From Streptococcus suis (GTDB lineage: Bacteria; Bacillota; Bacilli; Lactobacillales; Streptococcaceae), in the NCBI RefSeq assembly GCF_019856455.1, contig NZ_CP082205.1, positions 992,001-1,056,000 on the forward strand: a DNA stretch of 64,000 bases. The letters run 5' to 3'. The position numbers were made by a program, and so were the translations under genes. Of the stretch, positions 37,498 through 45,594 are shown piece by piece. The notes under the pieces are model-generated. The model was not told the DNA's origin. It was given only the letters and a program-made list of their open reading frames with translations, and searched no databases. Within the stretch, counting starts at the first letter, position 1; each line of letters begins with the position of its first letter.

Positions 37498-39086
37498 GCT
37501 ATCATTATGAACCAAGTCCATTCATGCTTCCAACCTCACACTATGATAAGGTAAAGGCTGATAGGGCAGTAACATTTATCAATAACCTCTCCCATACCAA
37601 AGGCAAGTGGGCAGGAAAGCGATTTGATTTGTTGCCGTGGCAGGAACAGATTGTCCGTGACCTATTTGGAATTGTCAAGGAGGATGGTAACCGTCAGTTC
37701 TTAACAGCCTATATAGAAATTCCAAAGAAGAATGGTAAGTCTGAGCTAGCAGCGGCTATCGCTCTTTATCTACTATATGCGGATAATGAAGCCAGTGCTG
37801 AAGTTTATGGTGCGGCTTGTGACCGAAACCAAGCATCAATCGTATTTGATGTGGCCAAACAGATGGTGCAGATGAGTCACCCCTTGGAAAAGCGTTCTAA
37901 GATAATGGGTGCTACCAAGCGTATTGTCAATTATTCTAATGCTGGGTTTTACCAAGTTCTTTCTGCAGAGACTGGGACAAAGCATGGACTAAACGTATCT
38001 GGCTTGGTCTTTGATGAAATCCACGCTCAGCCTAATCGCCATTTGTATGATGTATTGACCAAAGGGTCAGGAGATGCAAGGGAACAACCCCTCTTTTTTA
38101 TTATCACGACAGCTGGAACGGATAGGAACTCCATCTGTTATGAATTGCATACTAAAGCATTGGATATTTTGAATGGTAGAAAGAAGGACACGTCATTCTA
38201 TCCTGTGGTTTATGGATTATCCGATGAAGATGATTGGAATGATGAAGCAAACTGGAGAAGAGCCAACCCTTCACTTGGGCATACTATTGGGATTGACCGT
38301 GTTAGAGAAGCCTACCAACAGGCACTTGACAATCCTGCTGAAGAAAATGTCTTTAAGCAGCTCCGTCTAAATATGTGGACAAGCTCAAGCATTGCTTGGA
38401 TTCCTGAACATGTTTATGCTAAGGGAAATGATCCTATTCAATATGAAAACCTCAAGGGTCGTAGTTGCTATGCAGGGCTAGACCTTTCTAGTACGTCAGA
38501 TATAACAGCTTTAGTCTTGGTATTTCCTCCTAGATTTGAAGAGGAAAATTATATCGTTCTGCCATACTTTTGGCTACCTGAGGATACATTGGAACTGCGG
38601 TGTCGACGTGACCATGTTCTATATGATATTTGGGAGCGTCAGGGCTACATTAAAACTACAGAGGGTAATGTTGTTCACTATGGTTTCATCGAAAAGTTTA
38701 TTGAAGAATTATCGGAAATTTATCATATCAAGGAAATAGCCTATGACCGTTGGAATGCGACACAAATGGTTCAGAATCTAGAAGGTATGGGCTTGACCTT
38801 GGTGCCTTTCGGTCAGGGATACAAGGATATGAGTCCACCATCAAAGGAACTTTATAAACTTATGATGGAAGGTAAGATTCAACATGGTGGGCATCCAGTT
38901 CTGAAATGGATGGGACAAAACGTAGTCATGAGACAAGATCCTGCTGGTAATATCAAGCCTGATAAGGAAAAGTCAGTCGAGAAGATTGACGGTATTGTAG
39001 CACTCATAATGGGGCTGGACCGTTGTATTCGTCATCAAATCGATGAAGGAAGTGTGTATGATGAACGTGGAATATTGAGTTTTTAG
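37494..39086 (+). CDS. terL: Phage terminase large subunit
   Basis: ATP-driven DNA packaging motor with nuclease. 530 residues. The ATPase has EIPKKNGKSELAAAIALY (Walker A variant, near residue 75) and LVFDEIHAQ (Walker B, near 172). The nuclease domain starts at AGLDLSSTSDITALVLVF near residue 325 with an essential Asp, followed by IAYDRWNA and a terminal DGIVALIMG. Length fits HK97-type phages. Confidence 0.95.
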   Translation: MSYHYEPSPFMLPTSHYDKVKADRAVTFINNLSHTKGKWAGKRFDLLPWQEQIVRDLFGIVKEDGNRQFLTAYIEIPKKNGKSELAAAIALYLLYADNEASAEVYGAACDRNQASIVFDVAKQMVQMSHPLEKRSKIMGATKRIVNYSNAGFYQVLSAETGTKHGLNVSGLVFDEIHAQPNRHLYDVLTKGSGDAREQPLFFIITTAGTDRNSICYELHTKALDILNGRKKDTSFYPVVYGLSDEDDWNDEANWRRANPSLGHTIGIDRVREAYQQALDNPAEENVFKQLRLNMWTSSSIAWIPEHVYAKGNDPIQYENLKGRSCYAGLDLSSTSDITALVLVFPPRFEEENYIVLPYFWLPEDTLELRCRRDHVLYDIWERQGYIKTTEGNVVHYGFIEKFIEELSEIYHIKEIAYDRWNATQMVQNLEGMGLTLVPFGQGYKDMSPPSKELYKLMMEGKIQHGGHPVLKWMGQNVVMRQDPAGNIKPDKEKSVEKIDGIVALIMGLDRCIRHQIDEGSVYDERGILSF

Positions 39087-39135
39087 GATGAAAATAACCT
39101 AAATAGGTTGAATATATCCTAAAAAGTGGTAGAAT
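39084..39135 (+). promoter_or_regulatory. Promoter and double dyad operator of the phd-doc pair
   Basis: TTGAAT (39108-39113) and TAGAAT (39130-39135) are 16 bases apart. AACCTAAATAGGTT (39096-39109) is a perfect palindrome overlapping the -35. TAGGAT (39084-39089) and ATCCTA (39116-39121) share the same centre. This fits cooperative autoregulation by an antitoxin. Confidence 0.75.
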
Positions 39136-39156
39136 AGTGAAAAGGAGGATATTACC

Positions 39157-39414
39157 ATGCAAATCAATATTGAAAACTTAGTCTCTATTTCTGAAGCAAA
39201 TCAAAACTTTTCTAAGGTAGCTCGTATGGTCGATACGAATGGTACTGCAGTAATATTGAAAAATAACACACCAAAGTATGTATTAGTGGACTATCAGAGT
39301 CTAATTAAAGAGGAACAGGCAACCCCTACGGTTGTTGAACAATCAACTTTGGATGAAGTTGCGACTTCGGTTTTATCACGCCATCTTGATGCATTTAAGG
39401 AATTGGCAAAATGA
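39157..39414 (+). CDS. phd: Phd/YefM-type antitoxin
   Basis: 85 residues. The N-terminal fold (VSISEANQNFSKVARMVDTNGTAVILKNNTPKYVLVDYQSL) is the Phd/YefM DNA-binding dimer; the C-terminal ~25 residues would wrap the toxin. AAAGGAGGATATTACC precedes the ATG. It overlaps the toxin gene by 4 bases. Confidence 0.9.
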   Translation: MQINIENLVSISEANQNFSKVARMVDTNGTAVILKNNTPKYVLVDYQSLIKEEQATPTVVEQSTLDEVATSVLSRHLDAFKELAK

Positions 39415-39782
39415 AAGTATTAACTGTTGAACAGGTTATTGAATTACATACTAGGTTAATTCAAGCTACTGGGGGTTTAGATGGTGTTAGGGATGTTGGT
39501 TTAATAGAATCTTCACTATCTTCAGCTTTTAGTACTTATTTTGGTGTTGAGAAGTATCCAAGTATTGAAGAAAAGGCTGCTAGACTTTGTTATTCGCTAG
39601 TTAATAATCATGCCTTCCTTGATGGGAACAAGCGAATTGGAGTGTTTGTCATGATTATTTTTCTAGAATTAAATGGCATTGTGTTAAATCAGACTGATGA
39701 TGAAGTAGTGAAGCTAGGACTTGGAGTAGCTTCATCAGAATTAGATTATGATGCAATTTTAGAATACATACGGAATCATTAA
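39411..39782 (+). CDS. doc: Doc-type toxin (Fic/Doc family)
   Basis: 123 residues. The active-site motif HAFLDGNKRIGVFVM near residue 65 keeps the His, Phe, Asp, Asn, Lys and Arg of Doc. Doc of phage P1 phosphorylates EF-Tu and stops translation. The gene's place between terminase and portal is unusual and it has its own promoter, so it should be active in the lysogen. Confidence 0.9.
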   Translation: MKVLTVEQVIELHTRLIQATGGLDGVRDVGLIESSLSSAFSTYFGVEKYPSIEEKAARLCYSLVNNHAFLDGNKRIGVFVMIIFLELNGIVLNQTDDEVVKLGLGVASSELDYDAILEYIRNH

Positions 39783-39877
39783 AACTTTTCTTATTGAGGA
39801 TATAACTTCAAGAAAGTGATAGAATATGGTATCTATTTGAAGAAGGAGAGATGAAAACCATCTAAGAACAAACGATA

Positions 39878-39902
39878 AGCACTTCAATCGAGGTGCTTTT
39901 TT
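39878..39902 (+). terminator. Terminator after phd-doc, upstream of portal
   Basis: AAGCAC and GTGCTT pair around TTCAATCGAG, followed by TTTT. The portal ribosome site comes 10 bases later. Confidence 0.75.
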
Positions 39903-39922
39903 CGTACTCAAAAGGAGGAAGT

Positions 39923-41206
39923 ATGGGACTACTAGATTTACTGGGACGTAAGCGTTCTAGAGATAAACCACGAAATAGTTATGAAGGTCAGGACTTCTCA
40001 TATCTGTTTGGACGAACGACCAGTGGGGAGAACGTAGATGAGTTTAAAGCTATGCAGACGACAGCTGTTTATGCTTGTGTCCGTATCTTAGCTGAAGCGG
40101 TAGCTTCACTACCCATTCATGTTTATGAGAGAACGGCAACTGGAAAGGAAAAGAAGGTGGAACATCCCCTTTATTTTCTCTTACATGATGAACCTAACTC
40201 TGAGATGTCATCCTTTATCTTTAGAGAAACCTTGATGACCCATCTATTGATATGGGGCAATGCCTATGTCCAGATTATCCGAGATAGGAGTGGACAAATT
40301 ATCAGTCTTTACCCACTTTTACCAGATAAGATGTCTGTTCATCGAGACGAGAGTGGCAAGCTCTATTACAAATATAAGCGTCAGTCAGAAGAAAATCCTA
40401 ACTTTAAGGAAAAGGGTGATGCTATCTTGAGAGCAGAAGATGTTCTCCATGTTCCAGGTCTTGGTTTTGATGGCTTGATAGGTTATTCTCCAATTGCCCT
40501 TGCTAAAAATGCTATCGGTATGACCTTGGCTACGGAAAACTATGGGGCATCATTCTTTAAAAATGGTGCAAATCCAGGTGGTGTTTTGGAACACCCAGGT
40601 ATTCTCAAAGATCCCAAACGAGTGAGAGATTCATGGAATGCAGTCTACAATGGGGTAACCAATGCCCATAAAGTGGCAGTTCTTGAGGAAGGGATGAAAT
40701 ACACTCAAGTAGGCATTCCACCAGAAGAAGCCCAGTTTCTCCAAACTAGAAAATTCCAAATCAATGAAATTGCAAGGCTCTACCGCATTCCACCTCATAT
40801 GGTTGGTGACTTGGAGAAATCCTCATTTTCAAACATCGAGCAACAATCACTAGAATTTGTTAAATATACCTTAGACCCTTGGGTAGTTCGTCTCGAACAG
40901 GCTTTCAAGAGGTCTCTTTTTTTACCTGAAGAAAAGAAAACCTACTTTGTGAAGTTCAATGTAGATGGTCTTCTTCGTGGAGACTATCAGAGTCGAATGA
41001 ATGGCTATGCGATTGGGAGACAAAATGGCTGGCTGTCGACGAATGATATTCGTGAACTTGAGGACTTGAATCTCCTTTCAGATAAGGAAGGAGGCAATCT
41101 CTACTTGATAAATGGAAACATGACGAAACTGAAGGATGCGGGTGGCTTTATGAAACAAGCACCGTTAGTACAAGAAACACAATCTGAGGAGGATATGGAT
41201 GCATAA
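39923..41206 (+). CDS. Phage portal protein (HK97 type)
   Basis: 427 residues from MGLLDLLGRKRSRDKP; AAAGGAGGAAGT precedes this ATG. Portal motifs are AVYACVRILAEAVASLPIHVY near residue 50 and NEIARLYRIPPHMVGDLEKSSFSNIEQQ near 285. Forms the dodecameric DNA channel at one capsid vertex. It overlaps the protease gene by 8 bases. Confidence 0.95.
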   Translation: MGLLDLLGRKRSRDKPRNSYEGQDFSYLFGRTTSGENVDEFKAMQTTAVYACVRILAEAVASLPIHVYERTATGKEKKVEHPLYFLLHDEPNSEMSSFIFRETLMTHLLIWGNAYVQIIRDRSGQIISLYPLLPDKMSVHRDESGKLYYKYKRQSEENPNFKEKGDAILRAEDVLHVPGLGFDGLIGYSPIALAKNAIGMTLATENYGASFFKNGANPGGVLEHPGILKDPKRVRDSWNAVYNGVTNAHKVAVLEEGMKYTQVGIPPEEAQFLQTRKFQINEIARLYRIPPHMVGDLEKSSFSNIEQQSLEFVKYTLDPWVVRLEQAFKRSLFLPEEKKTYFVKFNVDGLLRGDYQSRMNGYAIGRQNGWLSTNDIRELEDLNLLSDKEGGNLYLINGNMTKLKDAGGFMKQAPLVQETQSEEDMDA

Positions 41207-41894
41207 GTTTTGGAATTTTACAGAAGATGATAGTGGTCGAACACTTCGTATTGAAGGACAGATTGCTGAAGAGACGTGGTTTGGCGATGAAGTCACGCCA
41301 CAAGTATTTAAAAATGATTTACATGCAGGAAACGGAGACATCACCCTCTGGATTAATAGTCCAGGGGGTGATGTTTTTGCGGCTGCACAAATCTATAACA
41401 TGCTGATGGATTACAAAGGTGATGTCCATGTCGTGATTGATGGCTTAGCCGCAAGTGCTGCTAGTGTCATTGCCATGGCAGGTACAACGGTTTCTATGAG
41501 TCCGGTTGCCATGATGATGATTCACAACCCTTGGACTGTGGCACAAGGTGAAGCCAAGGATATGCAGAAGGTCATTGAAATGCTGGGAGAGATTAAGGAA
41601 TCCATCATCAATGCCTATGAATTAAGAACAGGACTTTCAAGAACCAAGCTATCACACCTCATGGACTCAGAGTCTTGGTTCAATGCCAAAAAGGCTGTTG
41701 AACTAGGCTTTGCGGACAAGATTCTCTTTGACAAACAAGGGGAACATGGAATGGAAATTGAGAGTTATTCTTTTAGTCGAACTGCTGCCCAACAAGATTT
41801 ACTTGTAAAAATGCAGGCGAAACTTGAAGTCCAACAACCAAAGAAAACAATCCCTATCAATCAGTTGGAAAAACGATTGAATTTGCTCAAATAA
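41199..41894 (+). CDS. ClpP-like phage head maturation protease
   Basis: 231 residues. Catalytic Ser lies in ASAASVIAMAG near residue 88 and His in MMMIHNPWT near 112; NSPGGDVFAAAQIYN near 50 is the oxyanion-loop region. It processes the capsid protein during head assembly. Confidence 0.94.
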   Translation: MHKFWNFTEDDSGRTLRIEGQIAEETWFGDEVTPQVFKNDLHAGNGDITLWINSPGGDVFAAAQIYNMLMDYKGDVHVVIDGLAASAASVIAMAGTTVSMSPVAMMMIHNPWTVAQGEAKDMQKVIEMLGEIKESIINAYELRTGLSRTKLSHLMDSESWFNAKKAVELGFADKILFDKQGEHGMEIESYSFSRTAAQQDLLVKMQAKLEVQQPKKTIPINQLEKRLNLLK

Positions 41895-41909
41895 CGAAAG
41901 GAAAATGAA

Positions 41910-43118
41910 TTGATGTCTAAATTACTTGAATTGAAAGAAAAACGTAACCAAGCTTGGCAACAAGCAAAAACCTTCCTTGATTCTGTCCGCTCTGAGGACG
42001 GACTGGTATCAGAGGAGGATTCTAAACGCTATGATGATATGGAAGCAAAAATCAACCTCTACAATCAAGAAATTGCACGATTGGAGCGTCAAGAAAAGAT
42101 TGACCTTGAACTTTCTCAACCAGCCTCACAGGCTCTAATTGGACAACCCACTACAGTTTTGAATGACAAGACTACAGAAGAGGAAAAGAGAGGTGTGGCT
42201 TCAGATAGCTATGCCAAGACATTTTGGACAAGTGTACGTAAGCGTCACTTCTTTGATGTCAAGGATATCCTTCGAGTTGGGGAAGATACCGAAGGTGGTC
42301 ATCTGGTTCCTGATGAGTATGAGAAGAAACTAGTTCAAGGATTACAAGAAGAGAATTTCTTCCGTAGCCTTGCGACTGTTATCAAAACATCTAGTGGTGA
42401 ACGTAAGATTCCTGTTGTGACAGGACATGGTTCAGCCTCGTGGATGGATGAAAATGGTCTTTATCCTGAAACGGAAGAAACCTTTGGTCAGGTGACACTA
42501 GACTCTCATAAGATTGGGACTGCCATTCGTATTTCAGAAGAGTTGCTAAACGATTCAGTCTTTGACCTTGAATCCTATATGACAGCTGAATTTGCTCGTC
42601 GAATTGGAACGGAAGAAGAAAAGGCATTCTTGATTGGTGACGGTTCTAAGAAACCGACAGGTATCTTTACTCAGGCAGAAGTTACAGGTCCAACGACTGC
42701 TACAAAAGATATTACCTTTGATGACATGATTGAACTGTATCATTCTCTACCAGCACCATATCGTAAGAATGCAGTTTGGATTTTACATGATACGACTGTC
42801 AAAGCTATCCGTAAACTCAAGGACAATAATGGCAATTACATCTGGCAACCGTCTACACAAGCTGGACAACCAGATTTGATTCTAAATCGTCCATACTATA
42901 CCTCAACCTTTGCTCCACTTCCTGAAGCAGGAAACAAGGCCATTGCATTTGGTGATTTCTCATATTATTGGATTGCGGACCGTCAAGGTCGGACCTTCAA
43001 ACGATTGAACGAACTCTATGCCAATAATGGACAGATTGGTTTTCTTGCGTCACAACGTGTTGATGGTAAGTTAGTCCTACCTGAAGCCGTGAAGACACTA
43101 ACAGTAAAGGCTAAGTAG
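41910..43118 (+). CDS. Major capsid protein (HK97 fold)
   Basis: 402 residues. The first ~105 are the delta/scaffold domain (charged coiled coil, MSKLLELKEKRNQAWQQAK), probably removed by the upstream protease. The remainder starts near VASDSYAKTFW and has the HK97 E-loop and P-domain (SSGERKIPVVTGHG, AIRISEELLNDSVFDLESYM, GDGSKKPTGIF). The ATG follows AAAGGAAAATGAATTG. Confidence 0.95.
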   Translation: MMSKLLELKEKRNQAWQQAKTFLDSVRSEDGLVSEEDSKRYDDMEAKINLYNQEIARLERQEKIDLELSQPASQALIGQPTTVLNDKTTEEEKRGVASDSYAKTFWTSVRKRHFFDVKDILRVGEDTEGGHLVPDEYEKKLVQGLQEENFFRSLATVIKTSSGERKIPVVTGHGSASWMDENGLYPETEETFGQVTLDSHKIGTAIRISEELLNDSVFDLESYMTAEFARRIGTEEEKAFLIGDGSKKPTGIFTQAEVTGPTTATKDITFDDMIELYHSLPAPYRKNAVWILHDTTVKAIRKLKDNNGNYIWQPSTQAGQPDLILNRPYYTSTFAPLPEAGNKAIAFGDFSYYWIADRQGRTFKRLNELYANNGQIGFLASQRVDGKLVLPEAVKTLTVKAK

Positions 43119-43120
43119 TC

Positions 43121-43378
43121 ATGGTTAGTTTAGCGGAAGCAAAACAGTATCTCAAAGTGGAACACGATGATGAGGATGGACTGATTGAGCAGTTGCTTGA
43201 AACCAGTCAACAACTCTGCGAAGATATTTTGCGACAATCAATTTATTCAGACGTTCTAAAGACGGCAATCCTTTATGGGGTTGCCTATCTTTATGAACAC
43301 AGAGAAGATGCCAATCATAAGGAGTTGAAAGAGACTCTCTATCATTTGTTGTTGGCCGAACGAAAGGATGTTTTCTGA
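43121..43378 (+). CDS. Phage head-tail connector (gp6-like)
   Basis: 85 residues, MVSLAEAKQYLKVEHDDEDG: typical of HK97 gp6-type adaptors, which form a ring beneath the portal. It starts two bases after the capsid stop. Confidence 0.9.
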   Translation: MVSLAEAKQYLKVEHDDEDGLIEQLLETSQQLCEDILRQSIYSDVLKTAILYGVAYLYEHREDANHKELKETLYHLLLAERKDVF

Positions 43379-43716
43379 TGAAGATTGCACCATTGAGGGA
43401 ACGCTTGTCATTTCAGATTCGACAGATTGTTCAAGATGAGATTGGCAATGAAACTTCGACATGGATACCTTTATTTGACCGGTGGTGCTCTTGTCGTCCT
43501 CTCACCTTGACCGAAAGGGATGGGAGTGTGACGAAACTGGAACAAGAGAAAGTCCAGTTCACCCTCAGGTATGAAAAGGCAATTCTTGGACTTCATTCCT
43601 TAACGACTCACATTCAATTTCGTGGTCAAACCTATGAGATTGAGTCTATTGATGGAGATACAGTGCCACGTCAACTGATTTACATCGTCGCCATTAGGGA
43701 GGAGAGTTATGACTAG
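43378..43716 (+). CDS. Phage head closure / head-tail joining protein
   Basis: 112 residues, MKIAPLRERLSFQIRQIVQD, mostly beta strands (gp16/Stf-like head closure family). The ATG overlaps the connector's TGA (TGATG). It overlaps the next gene by 8 bases. Confidence 0.85.
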   Translation: MKIAPLRERLSFQIRQIVQDEIGNETSTWIPLFDRWCSCRPLTLTERDGSVTKLEQEKVQFTLRYEKAILGLHSLTTHIQFRGQTYEIESIDGDTVPRQLIYIVAIREESYD

Positions 43717-44077
43717 AATTGAACTAGATGCACTTGAAACTGCCATCGCAAATGAGCTGGCGGAATTTGTAGAGGATACAACAGAGGTGATGCGTGAAGT
43801 TGTAGAGGAAGTCACCGAGGAATCCATCGTAACCTTGAAAGCAACGTCACCTAGAAAGAGTGGTTCCTATGCCAAAGGGTGGAAGAGTAAAGCAACGATT
43901 GATACTAGTACAGGTCTAACCAAGACCATTCATAATCGAACGCCAGGCCTGACGCATCTGTTAGAAAATGGTCATGCCAAAAGCTCTGGTGGGCGAGTTG
44001 AGGGAATCAAGCATATCGCTCCCGTTGAGAAACAAGCGATACAATCCTTAGAAGAAAAGCTGAGAAAGCGAGTGTGA
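43709..44077 (+). CDS. HK97 gp10-like tail completion protein
   Basis: 122 residues. SPRKSGSYAKGWKSK and LTHLLENGHAKSSGGRV are hallmarks of HK97 gp10 proteins, which act at the head-tail interface. Confidence 0.92.
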   Translation: MTRIELDALETAIANELAEFVEDTTEVMREVVEEVTEESIVTLKATSPRKSGSYAKGWKSKATIDTSTGLTKTIHNRTPGLTHLLENGHAKSSGGRVEGIKHIAPVEKQAIQSLEEKLRKRV

Positions 44078-44083
44078 TAAGAC

Positions 44084-44410
44084 ATGTTACTGAGTGAAAT
44101 GTACTCCATTCTCAAAGAATTACAGCTCCCAGTTGCCTACCATCATTTTGAAGAAGGGAGTCATCCAAGACCACCGTATCTAGTATATTTGGTGCCTGAT
44201 TCAGATAATCATGGTGCAGACAATTGGACCTATCATAAGCAGAATAACCTGCAAGTGGAACTCTATACCACTAAGAAAGATTTAGCAACTGAACACAAGG
44301 TGGAGTCATTATTTGACAGCCACCTTATTTATTTTGAAAAAGTAGAGACCTATATCTCATCAGAGAAACTCTACCAAATAACCTATTACATCACATTACA
44401 TGGAGGATAA
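44084..44410 (+). CDS. Tail terminator-like protein
   Basis: 108 residues; HFEEGSHPRPPYLVYLVPDSDNHGADNW fits phage tail-terminator/tail-component proteins of the position between gp10 and major tail protein. It overlaps the major tail gene start by 11 bases. Confidence 0.8.
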   Translation: MLLSEMYSILKELQLPVAYHHFEEGSHPRPPYLVYLVPDSDNHGADNWTYHKQNNLQVELYTTKKDLATEHKVESLFDSHLIYFEKVETYISSEKLYQITYYITLHGG

Positions 44411-44981
44411 TATGGCTGAAAAGAATAAGGTCACCTTTGGACTACAAGATGTCCATTGGGCAGAAGTTACAAGCGAAGGTTCGGATGGTACGTTGACATA
44501 CGGCAATGTAGAACGCCTTCGTGGTGCTGCAGAATTAACCCTTGAACCAACAGGAGATAAGGGTTCTTATAAGGCAGACAATATCAATTTTTATACAACA
44601 GAGTCAAACGATGGTTACGAAGGGACACTAAAAGTTGCTCTTCTAACGCAGGAATTTTTGACACGAGTCCTTGGAGAACAGTTGGATGCGACGACAAACA
44701 CCATTTCAGAGATCGCAAACAGCGAGAAGAAAAATTTTGCTTTGATGTTTCGTTTTGAAGGGGATAAAAAAGAAACATTACACGTTTTGTATTATTGTTA
44801 CGCATCTCGTCCGACTGTTGGTTCAAAAACCAAGTCTGGTTCAGATATCAATGAGGTAGAGTTGACCTTTACTGCCAGTCCTCGTCCACTTGATAAAGTT
44901 GTACGTAGACGTACAACGGAGGAAACGAGTGATGAGATTCGTGAAAACTGGTTCAAGGCAGTTTTTGAGCCTCGTAAGTAA
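44400..44981 (+). CDS. Major tail protein
   Basis: 193 residues; likely true start is the ATG at 44412 (MAEKNKVTFG), after GGAGGATAAT. The phi13/TP901-like major tail pattern is seen in GLQDVHWAEVT...GAAELTLEPTGDKGSYKADN. Polymerises into the tail tube of a siphovirus. Confidence 0.9.
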   Translation: MEDNMAEKNKVTFGLQDVHWAEVTSEGSDGTLTYGNVERLRGAAELTLEPTGDKGSYKADNINFYTTESNDGYEGTLKVALLTQEFLTRVLGEQLDATTNTISEIANSEKKNFALMFRFEGDKKETLHVLYYCYASRPTVGSKTKSGSDINEVELTFTASPRPLDKVVRRRTTEETSDEIRENWFKAVFEPRK

Positions 44982-44992
44982 GGGAGAAGGCA

Positions 44993-45412
44993 ATGAGAGA
45001 AAGTATTACCATAGCAGGCACGACCTACGAGTTAGCAACCAATGCCTACACACCAATTGCTTATAAAGAGCAGTTTGGTAAGGACTATTTCCAAGACTTA
45101 TTCTCGATGGTCAATAGTCAAGCAATCTTGGCAAAACTTGACCAGTTAGAAGATGGAGAGGAATTACAGGCCCATCATATTGATGTTTCTATTCTGTCTG
45201 ATTTCGATATGACATTTTTCCATCGAATCTTTTGGGTTTTTGCGAAGTCAGCCAATCCACGAGTGAAACCATTTGTGGATTTTTATATGGAGATGGAAGA
45301 ATTTCCAGTGCAGGAAGTAGCCCCTGTCTTGATGAATATGTTGAACCAAGGGATGTCAACCAGAAAAAAGCAGATGAAACAGAAACAGCGAGTGAAGAAA
45401 TCTTCACAGTAG
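44993..45412 (+). CDS. Tail assembly chaperone gpG
   Basis: 139 residues, MRESITIAGTTYELATNAYT. In siphoviruses gpG and its frameshift product gpGT coat the tape measure. A slippery A-AAA-AAG (45364-45370) lies 42 bases before the stop and leads by -1 into the next frame. Confidence 0.9.
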   Translation: MRESITIAGTTYELATNAYTPIAYKEQFGKDYFQDLFSMVNSQAILAKLDQLEDGEELQAHHIDVSILSDFDMTFFHRIFWVFAKSANPRVKPFVDFYMEMEEFPVQEVAPVLMNMLNQGMSTRKKQMKQKQRVKKSSQ

Positions 45413-45576
45413 AGAGTTATTTCTCCTGTTGTAAGGAGACTGGTCTGACTATTGACGATTTAAAACATATCTCTATTGGGATGGCACTTGACTACCAAAC
45501 GGACTATGTGGAGATGCGTACTCGAGAAACTTCTCAAACACGCCCAGCAACTCAAGCTGATTTTGATAATTTCTGA
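45371..45576 (+). CDS. Frameshift extension of the tail chaperone (gpT part)
   Basis: After a -1 shift at A-AAA-AAG reading continues as ADETETASEEIFTVESYFSC and ends DFDNF. The fused protein would be 194 residues. The frame has no ribosome site of its own near this point, so frameshifting is the expected route. Confidence 0.85.
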
Positions 45577-45594
45577 TGGTAGAAAGGAGGGACT

